The position numbers were made by a program, and so were the translations under genes. The notes under the pieces were generated by a model. It saw nothing but the letters and a program-made list of their open reading frames with translations, was not told the DNA's origin and searched no databases. Positions 9,684-17,755 of a stretch of DNA of 64,000 nt are shown here, in pieces. Each line of letters begins with the position of its first letter. Position 1 is the first letter of the stretch. Where the stretch lies: contig NZ_BOMV01000087.1 of assembly GCF_016862375.1 (NCBI RefSeq), forward strand, positions 45,325 to 109,324, in the 5' to 3' direction. The stretch comes from Paractinoplanes rishiriensis (GTDB lineage Bacteria > Actinomycetota > Actinomycetes > Mycobacteriales > Micromonosporaceae).

Positions 9684-10183
9684 GAACCGTTCCTCGTTCC
9701 TTCCGTGACCCAGGCCGCGCGCAGGGTGGCCAACCCACGCGAGGTCTGGCTCTTGACGTTTCCCACCGAACAGCCCAGGGCCTCGGCCGTCGCCTCCACC
9801 GACAGGTCCTCGAGAAACCGCAGCACGATCACGGCACGCTGCCCCTTCGGCAGCGCCCGCAACGCCGCCATCAGGGTGTCCCGGTCCTCGACGCCGCCGG
9901 TCGCGGGCGCCGGCAGGTCGGGTAACGCGTCCCCGAGCAGCACCCGGGACCAGCGCCGGCGTTTCTCGTCGAGATAGCGACGGATCAAAATCCGGTGCAC
10001 GTACGCATCCAGGTTGTCGGCGGCCGAGGCGCGCCGCCAGTGCACGTAGAGCGAGGTGAGGGTGGCCTGCACGATGTCGTCGGCCTGGTGGCGGTTGGAG
10101 CAGAGCAGGTACGCCATCCGGTGCAGCCGCGACAGCCGCCCGGTCACGTACTCGACGTACTCCCGCTCGTGCTCCGCCCGCAT
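9680..10183 (-). CDS. SigE-family ECF RNA polymerase sigma factor
   Basis: Predicted 167 residues, typical of the short SigE group common in actinobacteria. Region 2 is at about 10-75 (RMAYLLCSNRHQADDIVQATL..LYVHW, with the DDIVQ core-binding motif). Region 4 is at about 105-160 (ALPKGQRAVIVLRFLEDLSVEATAEALGCSVGNVKSQTSRGLATLR), a clear helix-turn-helix for the -35 element. It is coupled by a 4-base overlap to the HAF-like membrane protein downstream, suggesting that the membrane protein controls its activity. The regulon is unknown. Confidence 0.92.
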   Translation of the reverse strand: MRAEHEREYVEYVTGRLSRLHRMAYLLCSNRHQADDIVQATLTSLYVHWRRASAADNLDAYVHRILIRRYLDEKRRRWSRVLLGDALPDLPAPATGGVEDRDTLMAALRALPKGQRAVIVLRFLEDLSVEATAEALGCSVGNVKSQTSRGLATLRAAWVTEGTRNGS

Positions 10184-10207
10184 CCGTTTCCCCCTGAGGC
10201 GCCCTGG

Positions 10208-10468
10208 TCAACTGCTAGTCGCGCCCGGACGGTGGATCGGTTGCATGCGGCTGTCGTCGTAGTGGAAGACGTCGTCGAGCGGCCGTCCGAAGATCCGCGC
10301 GATCTGGAACGCCATCTCCAGCGAGGGGGAGTAGCGGCCCTGCTCGATCGCGATCACCGTCTGCCGGGTGACGCCGAGACGCTGGGCCAGGTCGGCCTGG
10401 GTCATGTTGCCGGCCTCCGCGCGCAGGGCCCGGATCTGATTGGTCACCCGAGTGGGCTTGGGGCCCAT
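10208..10468 (-). CDS. Small XRE-family helix-turn-helix regulator
   Basis: About 86 residues from ATG at 10468; another ATG at 10507 would add 13 residues of unusual composition without a ribosome site, and a GTG at 10447 would give the commonest family length. The whole protein is one Cro/CI-type domain: TNQIRALRAEAGNMTQADLAQRLGVTRQTVIAIEQGRYSPSLEMAFQIARIFGRPLDDVF. This YozG-like class usually represses a neighbouring membrane-protein gene. Here that would be the divergent DUF998 gene. Confidence 0.88.
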   Translation of the reverse strand: MGPKPTRVTNQIRALRAEAGNMTQADLAQRLGVTRQTVIAIEQGRYSPSLEMAFQIARIFGRPLDDVFHYDDSRMQPIHRPGATSS

Positions 10469-10565
10469 CAACCACCACCACGTATCTGAGTCAAAAATCT
10501 TTGACATGCCGGATCGTACGGGAGGATGGCAAGTTGTAAGGGTTTACCCAGACTCCGGTGGCAGC

Positions 10566-11273
10566 ATGGCCGGGATGAGCATTCCCCGGCTGCTGGCGCT
10601 GACCGGCATGGTCGCGGTGGCCGCCGCGGTCCTGCTGATCGGCGCGCTGCACGTGATCCCGCCGTCGTCCGCCATCAGCCCCTACCGGCGCACCATCAGC
10701 GAGTACGCGCACTCCGACCACGGCACGGTGTTCAACGTGGCGGTCCTGGTGCTGGCCGCCGGCTCGGTCGCGATCATGGTGGCGCTGATCGGCGCCGGCC
10801 TGGCACCGGCCCGGTCCGGCGGGGTGTTCGCGCTGTTGCTGTGGTGTGTCGCGCTGGCCGCCATCGTCTATTTCCCCAAGCACAACTGGGCGGTCGGCCC
10901 GAGCTACAGCGGCACCGTGCACCGGTGGGCCAGCGTGCTCGCGTTCCTCAGCCTGCCGTTCGCCGCGCTGCTGACCGCCCGGGCCTGGCGCCGGCACGAC
11001 CGTTGGCGCGGGCATGCCCGCTGGACGTCGCTGCTCGGCGTGATGTCGTTCCTGGCCTTCTCGCCGATCGTGGGCGCGTTCCTGATCCAGCCGTGGACCG
11101 GGGTGCGCTGGTGGCGGTTGATCCCGCTGGGCGCGGTCGAACGCGTGCTGCTGTTCAGCGAGATCTGCATCGTGCTGGTCATGGCGGTGTGGGCGGCCCG
11201 GGCGGCGGCCCGCGCCCCGGGAGTCACTCCGGAAGCGCGGCCGCCTTCCGCAGCAGCACCGATCGCTCCTTGA
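10566..11273 (+). CDS. DUF998-family integral membrane protein
   Basis: Predicted 235 residues. ATG at 10566 is taken over the nearby ATG at 10575 because GGTGG lies upstream. About six helices are visible, starting PRLLALTGMVAVAAAVLLIGALHV. The family pattern is seen in SPYRRTISEYAHSDHG after the first helix and later HRWASVLAFLSLPFAALL. DUF998 proteins have no agreed function. It is divergent from a small XRE regulator, which is a typical arrangement. The last 50 bases overlap the 3' end of the convergent sigma-factor gene. Confidence 0.8.
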   Translation: MAGMSIPRLLALTGMVAVAAAVLLIGALHVIPPSSAISPYRRTISEYAHSDHGTVFNVAVLVLAAGSVAIMVALIGAGLAPARSGGVFALLLWCVALAAIVYFPKHNWAVGPSYSGTVHRWASVLAFLSLPFAALLTARAWRRHDRWRGHARWTSLLGVMSFLAFSPIVGAFLIQPWTGVRWWRLIPLGAVERVLLFSEICIVLVMAVWAARAAARAPGVTPEARPPSAAAPIAP

Positions 11274-12531
11274 CGTTGCCGCAGAGCCGGGCCGCCAGCT
11301 CCAGTTCGGCCCGGGCCTCGCGGCTGCGGCCGAGCCGGGCCAGCAACTCGCCACGCACGCTCGGCAGCAGGTGCGAGCCGGCCAGCCGGTCGGTGGCGAC
11401 CAGTTCGTCCACGATCGACAGCCCCGCCAGCGGCCCGCTCGCCATCGCGACCGCCACCGCCCGGTTGAGCTCGACCACCGGCGACGGCGCCACCCGGCCG
11501 AGCGCCTCGTACAGCAGCACGATCCGCTCCCAGTCGGTCTCCGGCACCGAGGGGGCCGAGGCGTGGCAGGCCGCGATCGCCGCCTGGAGCCCGTACGGCC
11601 CGAACCCGCGCCCGATCGCGCCGGCCTGACCCATCGCGGCCAGCCCGCGCCGGATCGCCGACCGGTCCCACTTGCGCCGGTCCTGGTCCTCCAGCAGCAC
11701 CGCCTCGCCGTCCGGCCCGGTGCGGGCCGGGAACCGCGCGGCGGTCAACTCGCAGAGCGCGAGCAGGCCGTACACCTCGGGCTCGGCGGGCAGCAGCGCG
11801 GAGAGCATCCGGCACAGCCGGATCGCCTCGGCCGCCAGGTCGGTACGCAGCAGGGCGTCGCCGCTGGTCGCGGTCGAGCCCTCGGTGAAGATCACGTAGA
11901 GCACGCTGAGCACGCCGCCGAGCCGCTGCTTGCGGTCGCCGGCCGGTGGCAGCTCGAACGGCACCCCGGCCGCCGCGATCGTCTTCTTGGCCCGGGTGAT
12001 CCGGGCCTGGACGGTCGGCACCGGCACCAGGAACGCGCGGGCGATCTCCTCGCTGGTGAGGCCGCCGACCGCGCGCAGGGTCAGGGCCACCCGCGCCTCG
12101 GGGGAGAGGACCGGATGGCAGGACATGAAGATCAGCGCGAGCACGTCGTCGTCGATCTGGTCCGGGTCCCAGGGCAGGTCGTCCGGCGCTCTCCGGGGCG
12201 CGTCACCGCCCGAGGCCGCCTCGCCCTCGCCGAGTTGGCCGGCCATCATCGCGTACCGCTCGTCGAGGGCCGCCCGGCGGCGGAAGCTGTCGATCGCCCG
12301 CCGTTTCGCGATGGCCAGCAGCCAGCCCGCCGGGTTGGCCGGTGCGCCCTCGCGCGACCAGGTGACCAGCGCCTGGGCCAGCGCCTCCTGGGCGACGTCC
12401 TCGGCCAGCGCGAAGTCCTTGGTGTAGCGGGCCAGCGAACCGACGATCCGGGCGGACTCCATCCGCCAGACGGCCTCGACGGCCCGCCGCGCCGAGTCGG
12501 GGCTCGGCGGGCCGTCGGTGGCCGCGGACAT
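11224..12531 (-). CDS. ECF42-group sigma factor with C-terminal extension
   Basis: Predicted 435 residues, much longer than a standard ECF sigma factor. Region 2 is at about 20-85 (VWRMESARIVGSLARYTKDFALAEDVAQEALAQAL), region 4 at about 130-195 (LSPEARVALTLRAVGGLTSEEIARAFLVPVPTVQARITRAKKTI). A 230-residue helical (TPR-like, DUF6596) C-terminal domain follows, with YGLLALCELTAARFPART and PVVELNRAVAVAMASGP. The ECF42 group is known to be encoded next to YCII/DGPF proteins, exactly as here, with a one-base overlap. The extension, not an anti-sigma factor, is thought to control activity. Confidence 0.93.
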   Translation of the reverse strand: MSAATDGPPSPDSARRAVEAVWRMESARIVGSLARYTKDFALAEDVAQEALAQALVTWSREGAPANPAGWLLAIAKRRAIDSFRRRAALDERYAMMAGQLGEGEAASGGDAPRRAPDDLPWDPDQIDDDVLALIFMSCHPVLSPEARVALTLRAVGGLTSEEIARAFLVPVPTVQARITRAKKTIAAAGVPFELPPAGDRKQRLGGVLSVLYVIFTEGSTATSGDALLRTDLAAEAIRLCRMLSALLPAEPEVYGLLALCELTAARFPARTGPDGEAVLLEDQDRRKWDRSAIRRGLAAMGQAGAIGRGFGPYGLQAAIAACHASAPSVPETDWERIVLLYEALGRVAPSPVVELNRAVAVAMASGPLAGLSIVDELVATDRLAGSHLLPSVRGELLARLGRSREARAELELAARLCGNVKERSVLLRKAAALPE

Positions 12532-12950
12532 CAGAGCTGACCCGTCCGCTCACGCCAGGCCCGCTCCTTGATGATCCACTCGTTGTCCTGCGGGAACTCG
12601 TCGATGGTCGGGACCCGGCGGATCTCGCACTTGCTGCCCGGGAAGGCCGGCAGCTTCTTGGCCCACTCCACGGCCTCCTCCTTGGATGCCACGTCGAGCA
12701 GGTAGAAGCCGCCGAACAGCTCCTTGGTCTCGCCGTACGGACCGTCGGTGACCACCGGGGTCTCGCCGCTGAAGTCGACCACCACGCCCTGCGACGCGTC
12801 GTCGAGGCCCTCGGCCGCCAGCAGCACGCCGGCCTTGATCAGCTCCTCGTTGAAGCGGCCCATCGTCTCGAGCATCTCGTCGAACGAGACCTTGGACATG
12901 TTGGCCCAGGTCTCGTCGGTGGCCCGCATGATCAGCATGTACTTCGCCAT
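12531..12950 (-). CDS. YCII-related (DGPF) protein, ECF42 partner
   Basis: Predicted 139 residues, soluble. It begins MAKYMLIMRATDETWANMS and carries the DGPF-type motif as VTDGPYGETKELFGGFYLLDVAS at about 68-91, with VEWAKKLPA after it. YCII domains are small ferredoxin-like folds. In actinobacteria they very often precede an ECF42 sigma gene, and the one-base stop/start overlap (TGATG) couples the two here. The ribosome site GGAGAA precedes the ATG. It is probably the first gene of a two-gene transcript. Its exact action on the sigma factor is unsettled. Confidence 0.92.
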   Translation of the reverse strand: MAKYMLIMRATDETWANMSKVSFDEMLETMGRFNEELIKAGVLLAAEGLDDASQGVVVDFSGETPVVTDGPYGETKELFGGFYLLDVASKEEAVEWAKKLPAFPGSKCEIRRVPTIDEFPQDNEWIIKERAWRERTGQL

Positions 12951-13042
12951 TGTCGTTCTCCTCGCCGGTGGGATCGCCGATCGACCCTCTCACCTGCCAG
13001 TCGAACGGCCGCGCGCCGGATCGACACCCGATCCAAAAAACT

Positions 13043-13804
13043 TCAGGCGATCGGATAAATGCGGGCAGAACTAGTCTCGACGGCATATTCCGCCGTGCCG
13101 GGGACCGGCCGGAAGCCGTACCGGATCAGGGTTTTGCTCCGCAGATCGGTGATCACCCGGGTGGCGCCGTGGTTGGCGGCCTCGTCGATGGCGCGGCGCG
13201 CCAGCTCCGGAAAGACGTCCGCCGGCGCGTCCGCCACCACGCGCACGAGATCCAACCGGGCCGTGCGGGACGCCGCCGGCTCCCAGGTCACCACGGCCTG
13301 CCCCAGGTACGCGCTGCGCTCGTCGTCGGTGACGGCCTGGAACCAGCCGATGAGCCGTCCCGGACCGTGCGCGCGGCGGGCCGGTGCGGCGGGGTGGGCG
13401 AGTTGCTCGGGCCAGCCGGCGCCGTGCTCCACGGCCGTGAGGTAGAAGGCGAGGCTCGCCGTCCGCTGCGGCCACAGCAACTCGATGAAGTCGTCGCGCG
13501 GCCGGCGCCGGGCCCGGGCCACGAAGCCGGTGAGTACCTCCTCGGTGAGCAGCCCGGCCAGGTCGTCGGCCCACGCCTGGCAGCTGTCCACCGGCAACCC
13601 GGTCCACTCGCTGACCGGCGCGTCACCGGGGAACCGGAAGCGGATCCCGAACCGGCTCGGGTTGTCCCGCCACCGGAACAGCACCAGCAGCGCGTCGCTG
13701 TGCGCGGTGACGTCCTCGGTGTGGAAGCCGGCCCACACCGCGCCGGCGGGCAGCAACCGGTCGCGGGCCGTGCGGGTCACTTCGGCGGGCGGCCACGGTG
13801 CCAT
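13043..13804 (-). CDS. Hypothetical protein with GNAT-like C-terminus
   Basis: Predicted 253 residues from ATG at 13804 (MAPWPPAEVTRTARDRL). The open frame continues far upstream, but that part is shadow of the PAP2-like gene on the other strand. The last about 45 residues (ELARRAIDEAANHGATRVIT, then LIRYGFRPVPGTAEYAVET) look like the end of a GNAT acetyltransferase fold. I see no clear acetyl-CoA pyrophosphate loop, so the family call is weak. No membrane helix or signal peptide. It is divergent from the PAP2-like gene, separated by 40 bases that must hold both start regions. Confidence 0.6.
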   Translation of the reverse strand: MAPWPPAEVTRTARDRLLPAGAVWAGFHTEDVTAHSDALLVLFRWRDNPSRFGIRFRFPGDAPVSEWTGLPVDSCQAWADDLAGLLTEEVLTGFVARARRRPRDDFIELLWPQRTASLAFYLTAVEHGAGWPEQLAHPAAPARRAHGPGRLIGWFQAVTDDERSAYLGQAVVTWEPAASRTARLDLVRVVADAPADVFPELARRAIDEAANHGATRVITDLRSKTLIRYGFRPVPGTAEYAVETSSARIYPIA

Positions 13805-13844
13805 CCCCTCAGCGTGACAGGCCGGTAGGGCAGGATGTGAGCCG

Positions 13845-14462
13845 ATGCTCGACGCGACCCCTGCCGACCGGACCCCTGCCGACCCGCTGACCCGGGTGGC
13901 CCGGCTGCTCACCGAGGCGCTGGCGCCGGCCGTGCTGGCCGCCACGCTGCCGTTCGTGATCGCTGTGCACGCCGCACCGACGGTCGTCGAGGGCCTGCGG
14001 TGGGGACTGCTGGCGAGCACGTTCTGCGCGCTGATCCCGTACGGCATGATCTTGATTGCGGTGTGGCGAGGGAGGCTCAGCGACCGGCACATCGGGGTCC
14101 GTGAACAGCGCACCAAGCCGCTCAGCCTGGGACTGGTGTCGGTGCTGATCGGGTTGCTGCTGCTGATCGTGCTGGGCGCGCCGCGCGAGTTGGTGGCGCT
14201 GATCGTTGCCTCGTTCGTGGGCGGGGTGATCGCCACCGCGGTCAACCATTTCTGGAAGTTGAGCGTGCACGCCAGCGTGGCCTCCGGTTCCGGGGTGGTG
14301 CTGGTGCTGGCGTTCGGGCCGCTACTGCTGGCCTCGGCCGTGCTGGTCGCCGCGGTCGGCTGGTCGCGGGTGCGGCTGCGCGACCACACGACCTGGCAGG
14401 TGATCGCCGGAACCACGATCGGAGCGGTGATCGCCGGGGTCGTTTTCGGCATCCTGCGCTGA
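13845..14462 (+). CDS. PAP2-like integral membrane protein (degenerate phosphatase motifs)
   Basis: Predicted 205 residues with about five to six helices. The three PAP2 motifs can be traced in order but are altered: VREQRTKPLSLG in place of K...RP, FWKLSVHASVASG in place of PSGH, and SRVRLRDHTTWQVIAG in place of SR..L..H...D. The last keeps SR and His but has Gln instead of Asp. It may be an inactive or divergent phosphatidic-acid-phosphatase-like protein. AGGA sits about ten bases before the ATG. No obvious operon partner. Confidence 0.65.
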   Translation: MLDATPADRTPADPLTRVARLLTEALAPAVLAATLPFVIAVHAAPTVVEGLRWGLLASTFCALIPYGMILIAVWRGRLSDRHIGVREQRTKPLSLGLVSVLIGLLLLIVLGAPRELVALIVASFVGGVIATAVNHFWKLSVHASVASGSGVVLVLAFGPLLLASAVLVAAVGWSRVRLRDHTTWQVIAGTTIGAVIAGVVFGILR

Positions 14463-14540
14463 TCCACCCGCCGGATGTGGTTGGCTCCGGGATGGACGTC
14501 CCTCCCCGGATTCCGACGCCGGATCGCTAGGAGCAAGGTC

Positions 14541-14831
14541 GTGGGCTCGTCGCACCAGACCGTGATCGTCACCTTCAACCAGCCGGGCGCCAGCTTCGGC
14601 CAGGACGCGGTGGCCGCGCTGGAGGATCGCCTGGTGGGAGCCATCGAGGCGGCCCAGGCGGGCGAGTTCGACGGCAACCTGATCGACTGCGGCGAGGTCC
14701 GGCTTTTCGCCTTCGGCCCGGACGCGTCCGACCTCTTCGCCGCGATGGAACCGCATTTGCGAGCGTTTCCGGCCCGGCCGGCCCACGCCACCCTGCGCAT
14801 CGGCAACACCGAACAGCGCGTCGAGCTCTGA
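14541..14831 (+). CDS. Small hypothetical protein
   Basis: Predicted 96 residues. GTG at 14541 is chosen because AGGAG lies seven bases upstream. The sequence (SSHQTVIVTFNQPGASFGQDAVAALEDRLVGAIEAAQAGEFDGNLIDCGEVRLFAFGPDASDLFAAMEPHLRA...) alternates strands and helices and looks like a compact alpha/beta fold (beta-alpha-beta-beta-alpha-beta). I do not recognise the family. It is soluble and has no signal peptide. The amylase promoter begins right after its stop codon. Confidence 0.65.
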   Translation: MGSSHQTVIVTFNQPGASFGQDAVAALEDRLVGAIEAAQAGEFDGNLIDCGEVRLFAFGPDASDLFAAMEPHLRAFPARPAHATLRIGNTEQRVEL

Positions 14832-14835
14832 CCTC

Positions 14836-14864
14836 TTGACGGGGTACTGACCGGTACCTATCTT
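14836..14864 (+). promoter_or_regulatory. Promoter of the alpha-amylase gene
   Basis: TTGACG (14836-14841) and TATCTT (14859-14864) with a 17-base spacer form a good sigma-70-type promoter about 80 bases before the amylase start. Its -35 box follows directly on the stop codon of the preceding small gene. Confidence 0.7.
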
Positions 14865-14874
14865 TGTCGCAAGT

Positions 14875-14908
14875 GTTTTCAGAAAGTTTCAACGTTGTTG
14901 CTGAAAAC
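14875..14908. promoter_or_regulatory. Nested inverted repeats downstream of the amylase promoter, candidate operator
   Basis: Eight-base perfect arms GTTTTCAG (14875-14882) and CTGAAAAC (14901-14908) enclose two smaller palindromes, GAAAGTTTC (14882-14890) and CAACGTTG (14890-14897). The site covers the start of the transcript expected from the TTGACG/TATCTT promoter. It is AT-rich for this genome and has no T-run, so an operator for a sugar-responsive repressor is likelier than a terminator. Confidence 0.55.
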
Positions 14909-14940
14909 CTCCGGTCTTTCCATCCCCCCAGGAGATCGAT

Positions 14941-16728
14941 GTGGACCCCCGATCCCCCCGCCGCCGATTCGCCTCCGTTCTAGCCGCCACCACCGTCGCC
15001 CTCGGCCTGGGTGCCTTCGGCGTCGCCCAGGTTGCGACCGCCCCCGAGTCCCTGGCCGCCCCGCCCGGCAACAAGGACGTCACCGCGGTGATGTTCGAGT
15101 GGACCTTCGCCTCGGTGGCCCGCGAGTGCACCAACACGCTGGGCCCGCTCGGCTACGGCTACGTGCAGGTCTCGCCCCCGCAGGAACACATTCAGGGCAG
15201 CCAGTGGTGGACGTCCTACCAGCCGGTCTCGTACCACATCGCGGGCCGGCTCGGTAACCGCGCCGCCTTCTCGTCGATGATCAACGCGTGTCACGCGGCC
15301 GGGGTCAAGGTCGTCGCCGACACCGTCGTCAACCACATGTCGGCCGGCTCGGGCACCGGCACCGGCGGTTCCGGCTACTCCAAGTACAACTACCCGGGGC
15401 TCTACTCCGACCAGGACTTCCACTCCTGCCGGACGTCGATCAACAACTATCAGGACCGCGCCAACGTGCAGAACTGCGAGCTGGTCTCGCTGTCCGACCT
15501 GAACACCGGCAGTGACTACGTGCGCGGCAAGATCGCCGGCTACCTCAACGACCTGGCGTCGCTCGGCGTGGACGGCTTCCGGATCGACGGGGCCAAGCAC
15601 ATCGCGGCCAGTGACCTCGCCGCCATCAAGTCCCGGCTGAGCAACACCGGCGCGTACTGGAAACAGGAAGTCATCTTCGGCGCCGGCGAGGCCGTGTCGC
15701 CCACCGAGTACACCGGCACCGGGGACGTGCAGGAGTTCCGCTTCGCCCGGGACCTCAAGCGGATCTTCCTCAACGAGAACCTGGCGTACCTGAGCAACAT
15801 CGGCACCGCCTGGGGCTACCTGCCGAGCAACCAGGCCGGCGTCTTCGTCGACAACCATGACACCGAACGCGGCGGCGACACGCTGAGCTACAAGAACGGC
15901 TCCGCCTATACGCTGGCCCAGGTCTTCACGCTGGCCTGGCCGTACGGCGCGCCGGACGTCAACTCGGGCTACGAGTTCAGCAACCACGACGCCGGGCCGC
16001 CGAACAACGGCACGGTCAACGCCTGCTACGCCGACGGCTGGAAGTGCCAGCACGCGTGGCGCCAGATCGGCAACATGGTCCGCTTCCGCAACGCGGTCAG
16101 CGGCACCGCGGTCACCAACTGGTGGACCAACAACGCCGACCAGATCGCGTTCGGCCGCGGCACCAAGGGCTACGTCGTGATCAACCACGAGGGCAGCCCG
16201 CTGACCCGCACCTTCCAGACGTCGCTGCCGGCCGGCACCTACTGCGACGTCCAGCACGGCGACCCGACCAGCAGCGGCGGGTGCACCGGCACGTCGTACG
16301 CGGTGAACGCGGCCGGCCAGTTCACCGCCACGGTGCCCGCCTCGGACGCGATCGCCCTCTACGTCGGCGCGAGCGGTTCCACTACCACCCCGACCACGAC
16401 GCCGACGACGGCACCTACCAGCAACCCGCCGGCCGGTGCGGGCGCCACGTTCGGCGTCAACGCCACCACCACGTACGGCCAGAACATCTTCGTCACCGGC
16501 AACCACGCGAGCCTGGGCAACTGGTCCCCGGCGAACGCGGTGGCGCTGTCCTCGGCCGCCTACCCGGTGTGGCGCGGCACGGTGTCGCTGCCGGCCGGCA
16601 CCAGCTTCGAGTACAAGTACCTCCGCAAGAACGCCGACAGCTCGGTGACCTGGGAATCCGGCAGCAACCGCACCGCCACGGTCCCGAGCAGCGGCGCGGT
16701 CACCCTGACCGACACCTGGCGCAACTGA
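14941..16728 (+). CDS. Secreted alpha-amylase (GH13) with CBM20 starch-binding domain
   Basis: Predicted 595 residues from GTG at 14941, with AGGAG six bases upstream; the ATG two bases earlier is out of frame. Signal peptide about 1-40 (twin basic start, hydrophobic core, ...ESLAAPPG). The GH13 barrel spans about 45-470 with the retaining dyad and third acid visible: Asp216 (GFRIDGAKH), Glu250 (GAGEAV) and Asp307 (VDNHDT); DTVVNH is the first conserved region. A Thr/Pro linker (about 479-498) leads to a CBM20 at about 500-595 (GQNIFVTGNHASLGNW). It hydrolyses starch outside the cell. A promoter and inverted repeats lie directly upstream, suggesting sugar-controlled expression. Confidence 0.96.
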   Translation: MDPRSPRRRFASVLAATTVALGLGAFGVAQVATAPESLAAPPGNKDVTAVMFEWTFASVARECTNTLGPLGYGYVQVSPPQEHIQGSQWWTSYQPVSYHIAGRLGNRAAFSSMINACHAAGVKVVADTVVNHMSAGSGTGTGGSGYSKYNYPGLYSDQDFHSCRTSINNYQDRANVQNCELVSLSDLNTGSDYVRGKIAGYLNDLASLGVDGFRIDGAKHIAASDLAAIKSRLSNTGAYWKQEVIFGAGEAVSPTEYTGTGDVQEFRFARDLKRIFLNENLAYLSNIGTAWGYLPSNQAGVFVDNHDTERGGDTLSYKNGSAYTLAQVFTLAWPYGAPDVNSGYEFSNHDAGPPNNGTVNACYADGWKCQHAWRQIGNMVRFRNAVSGTAVTNWWTNNADQIAFGRGTKGYVVINHEGSPLTRTFQTSLPAGTYCDVQHGDPTSSGGCTGTSYAVNAAGQFTATVPASDAIALYVGASGSTTTPTTTPTTAPTSNPPAGAGATFGVNATTTYGQNIFVTGNHASLGNWSPANAVALSSAAYPVWRGTVSLPAGTSFEYKYLRKNADSSVTWESGSNRTATVPSSGAVTLTDTWRN

Positions 16729-16740
16729 CCACGAGACCGT

Positions 16741-16766
16741 CTTTCACAGCAGGCTTTCACAGCAGG
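16741..16766. repeat. 13-bp tandem duplication at the stop of the 329-residue gene
   Basis: The unit CTTTCACAGCAGG occurs twice without spacer (16741-16753 and 16754-16766). The second copy holds the stop codon of the gene ending at 16757, so the first is an untranslated copy of its 3' end. It is probably a replication-slippage duplication. Confidence 0.9.
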
Positions 16767-17746
16767 TCGTCCAGGCGCAGCGTGCCGACCTCCGGGTCCT
16801 TGCGGCTCGGCATCCGCTCGGCGGCCGCGTCGTCCAGGGCCTGGGCGGTGCGCGCGACGGCGCCCAGCTCCTTCACCTCGTCGATCTCCTCGGCCAGGAA
16901 CTTCGCGATCCGGCGCCGGTCGGCCGGTACGAAGTCGGTGCAGTTCCAAGCGGCGATCACGGCCTCGGTGCGCAACGCCTTGAACGTGTCGTACTGCTTG
17001 TTGAGGTACGCGGTGCCGGCCGCGCGCACCAGCTCGTCGAAGTGGGCCAGGCGCCACCGTTCCGGCTCGGTGCGGCAGTCGACGTGCAGCACCAGGAAAT
17101 CGGTGCCGGTCGGCCGCTGCGGGCCGGCGCCGGTGTCCGCGTGCAGTAACCCGTCCGGGAACGACACCCGGCCGAAGGTGCCGGGCGGGGTGTTGGCGAC
17201 CACGAGATAGCCGGACCGGACCGCGGTGAAGCTCTGGTGCACCGCAAGCACCGGCCCGTCGTCGGCCTGTTTCATGATCACGTCGAGACCGGTCGAGACC
17301 CGATCGGTCAGCGTGGCGGCCGCGGCCAGCGGCGGGCCGAGTAGCGGGGCCAGCGCGCCGACCAGGTCCGCCGCGGCGCCGAGCGGGCCTTTCGCGGTGG
17401 TGCGGAACAGCGCCGCCTCGACCTCGACGGGTCCGCCCTCGTACGGCAGCGACGGGGTGAGCGCGAAGTTCAGCTGCGCGCCCGGCGCGGTGATCGCTTC
17501 CGGCGCGCGGTTGAACTGGGCGAACGCCGTCATGCTCTGACCGGCGAAGTTCAGGGCGGCGCCGCCGTGCAGGGCGGGGAAGTGGTCGTTGCCCCAGGTG
17601 CGCGCCCTCGCCAGGTAGCCCTCGACCAGCCACACCCGGAGGTAGCCCTGCTGCGGTACCAGCGGGACCGCGTCAGCGAGCGGCGCGAACTCCACGGTCA
17701 CGTGCGAGGCGTCGGCGACGAACACCGATTTGATCTGTTGCCACAT
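16757..17746 (-). CDS. Protein of unknown function, last gene of the CHAT/NTPase operon
   Basis: Predicted 329 residues. GGGAG sits six bases before the ATG, and the gene starts ten bases after the stop of the giant NTPase. I recognise no family. The N-terminal half is strand-rich (VTVEFAPLADAVPLVPQQGYLRVWLVEGYLA). A hydrophobic stretch at about 123-143 (ADLVGALAPLLGPPLAAAATL) could be membrane-associating. A middle part carries SGYLVVANTPPGTFGRVSFPDGLL, and the C-terminal about 90 residues are charged helices ending EVGTLRLDDLL. There are no catalytic motifs. Position makes it a candidate effector, sensor or protease substrate of the upstream system; this is inference only. Confidence 0.8.
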   Translation of the reverse strand: MWQQIKSVFVADASHVTVEFAPLADAVPLVPQQGYLRVWLVEGYLARARTWGNDHFPALHGGAALNFAGQSMTAFAQFNRAPEAITAPGAQLNFALTPSLPYEGGPVEVEAALFRTTAKGPLGAAADLVGALAPLLGPPLAAAATLTDRVSTGLDVIMKQADDGPVLAVHQSFTAVRSGYLVVANTPPGTFGRVSFPDGLLHADTGAGPQRPTGTDFLVLHVDCRTEPERWRLAHFDELVRAAGTAYLNKQYDTFKALRTEAVIAAWNCTDFVPADRRRIAKFLAEEIDEVKELGAVARTAQALDDAAAERMPSRKDPEVGTLRLDDLL

Positions 17747-17755
17747 GGCTGCTCC

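Noticed and set aside
12951..13042. Separate small gene between the YCII gene and the next minus-strand gene
   Set aside because: Only 92 bases, and any frame continues as a shadow of neighbours; it more likely holds the promoter of the YCII-ECF42 pair.
14875..14908. Reading the inverted repeat before the amylase as a transcription terminator
   Set aside because: The stem is AT-rich, the loop is 18 bases, no T-run follows, and it lies downstream of a good promoter; an operator fits better.
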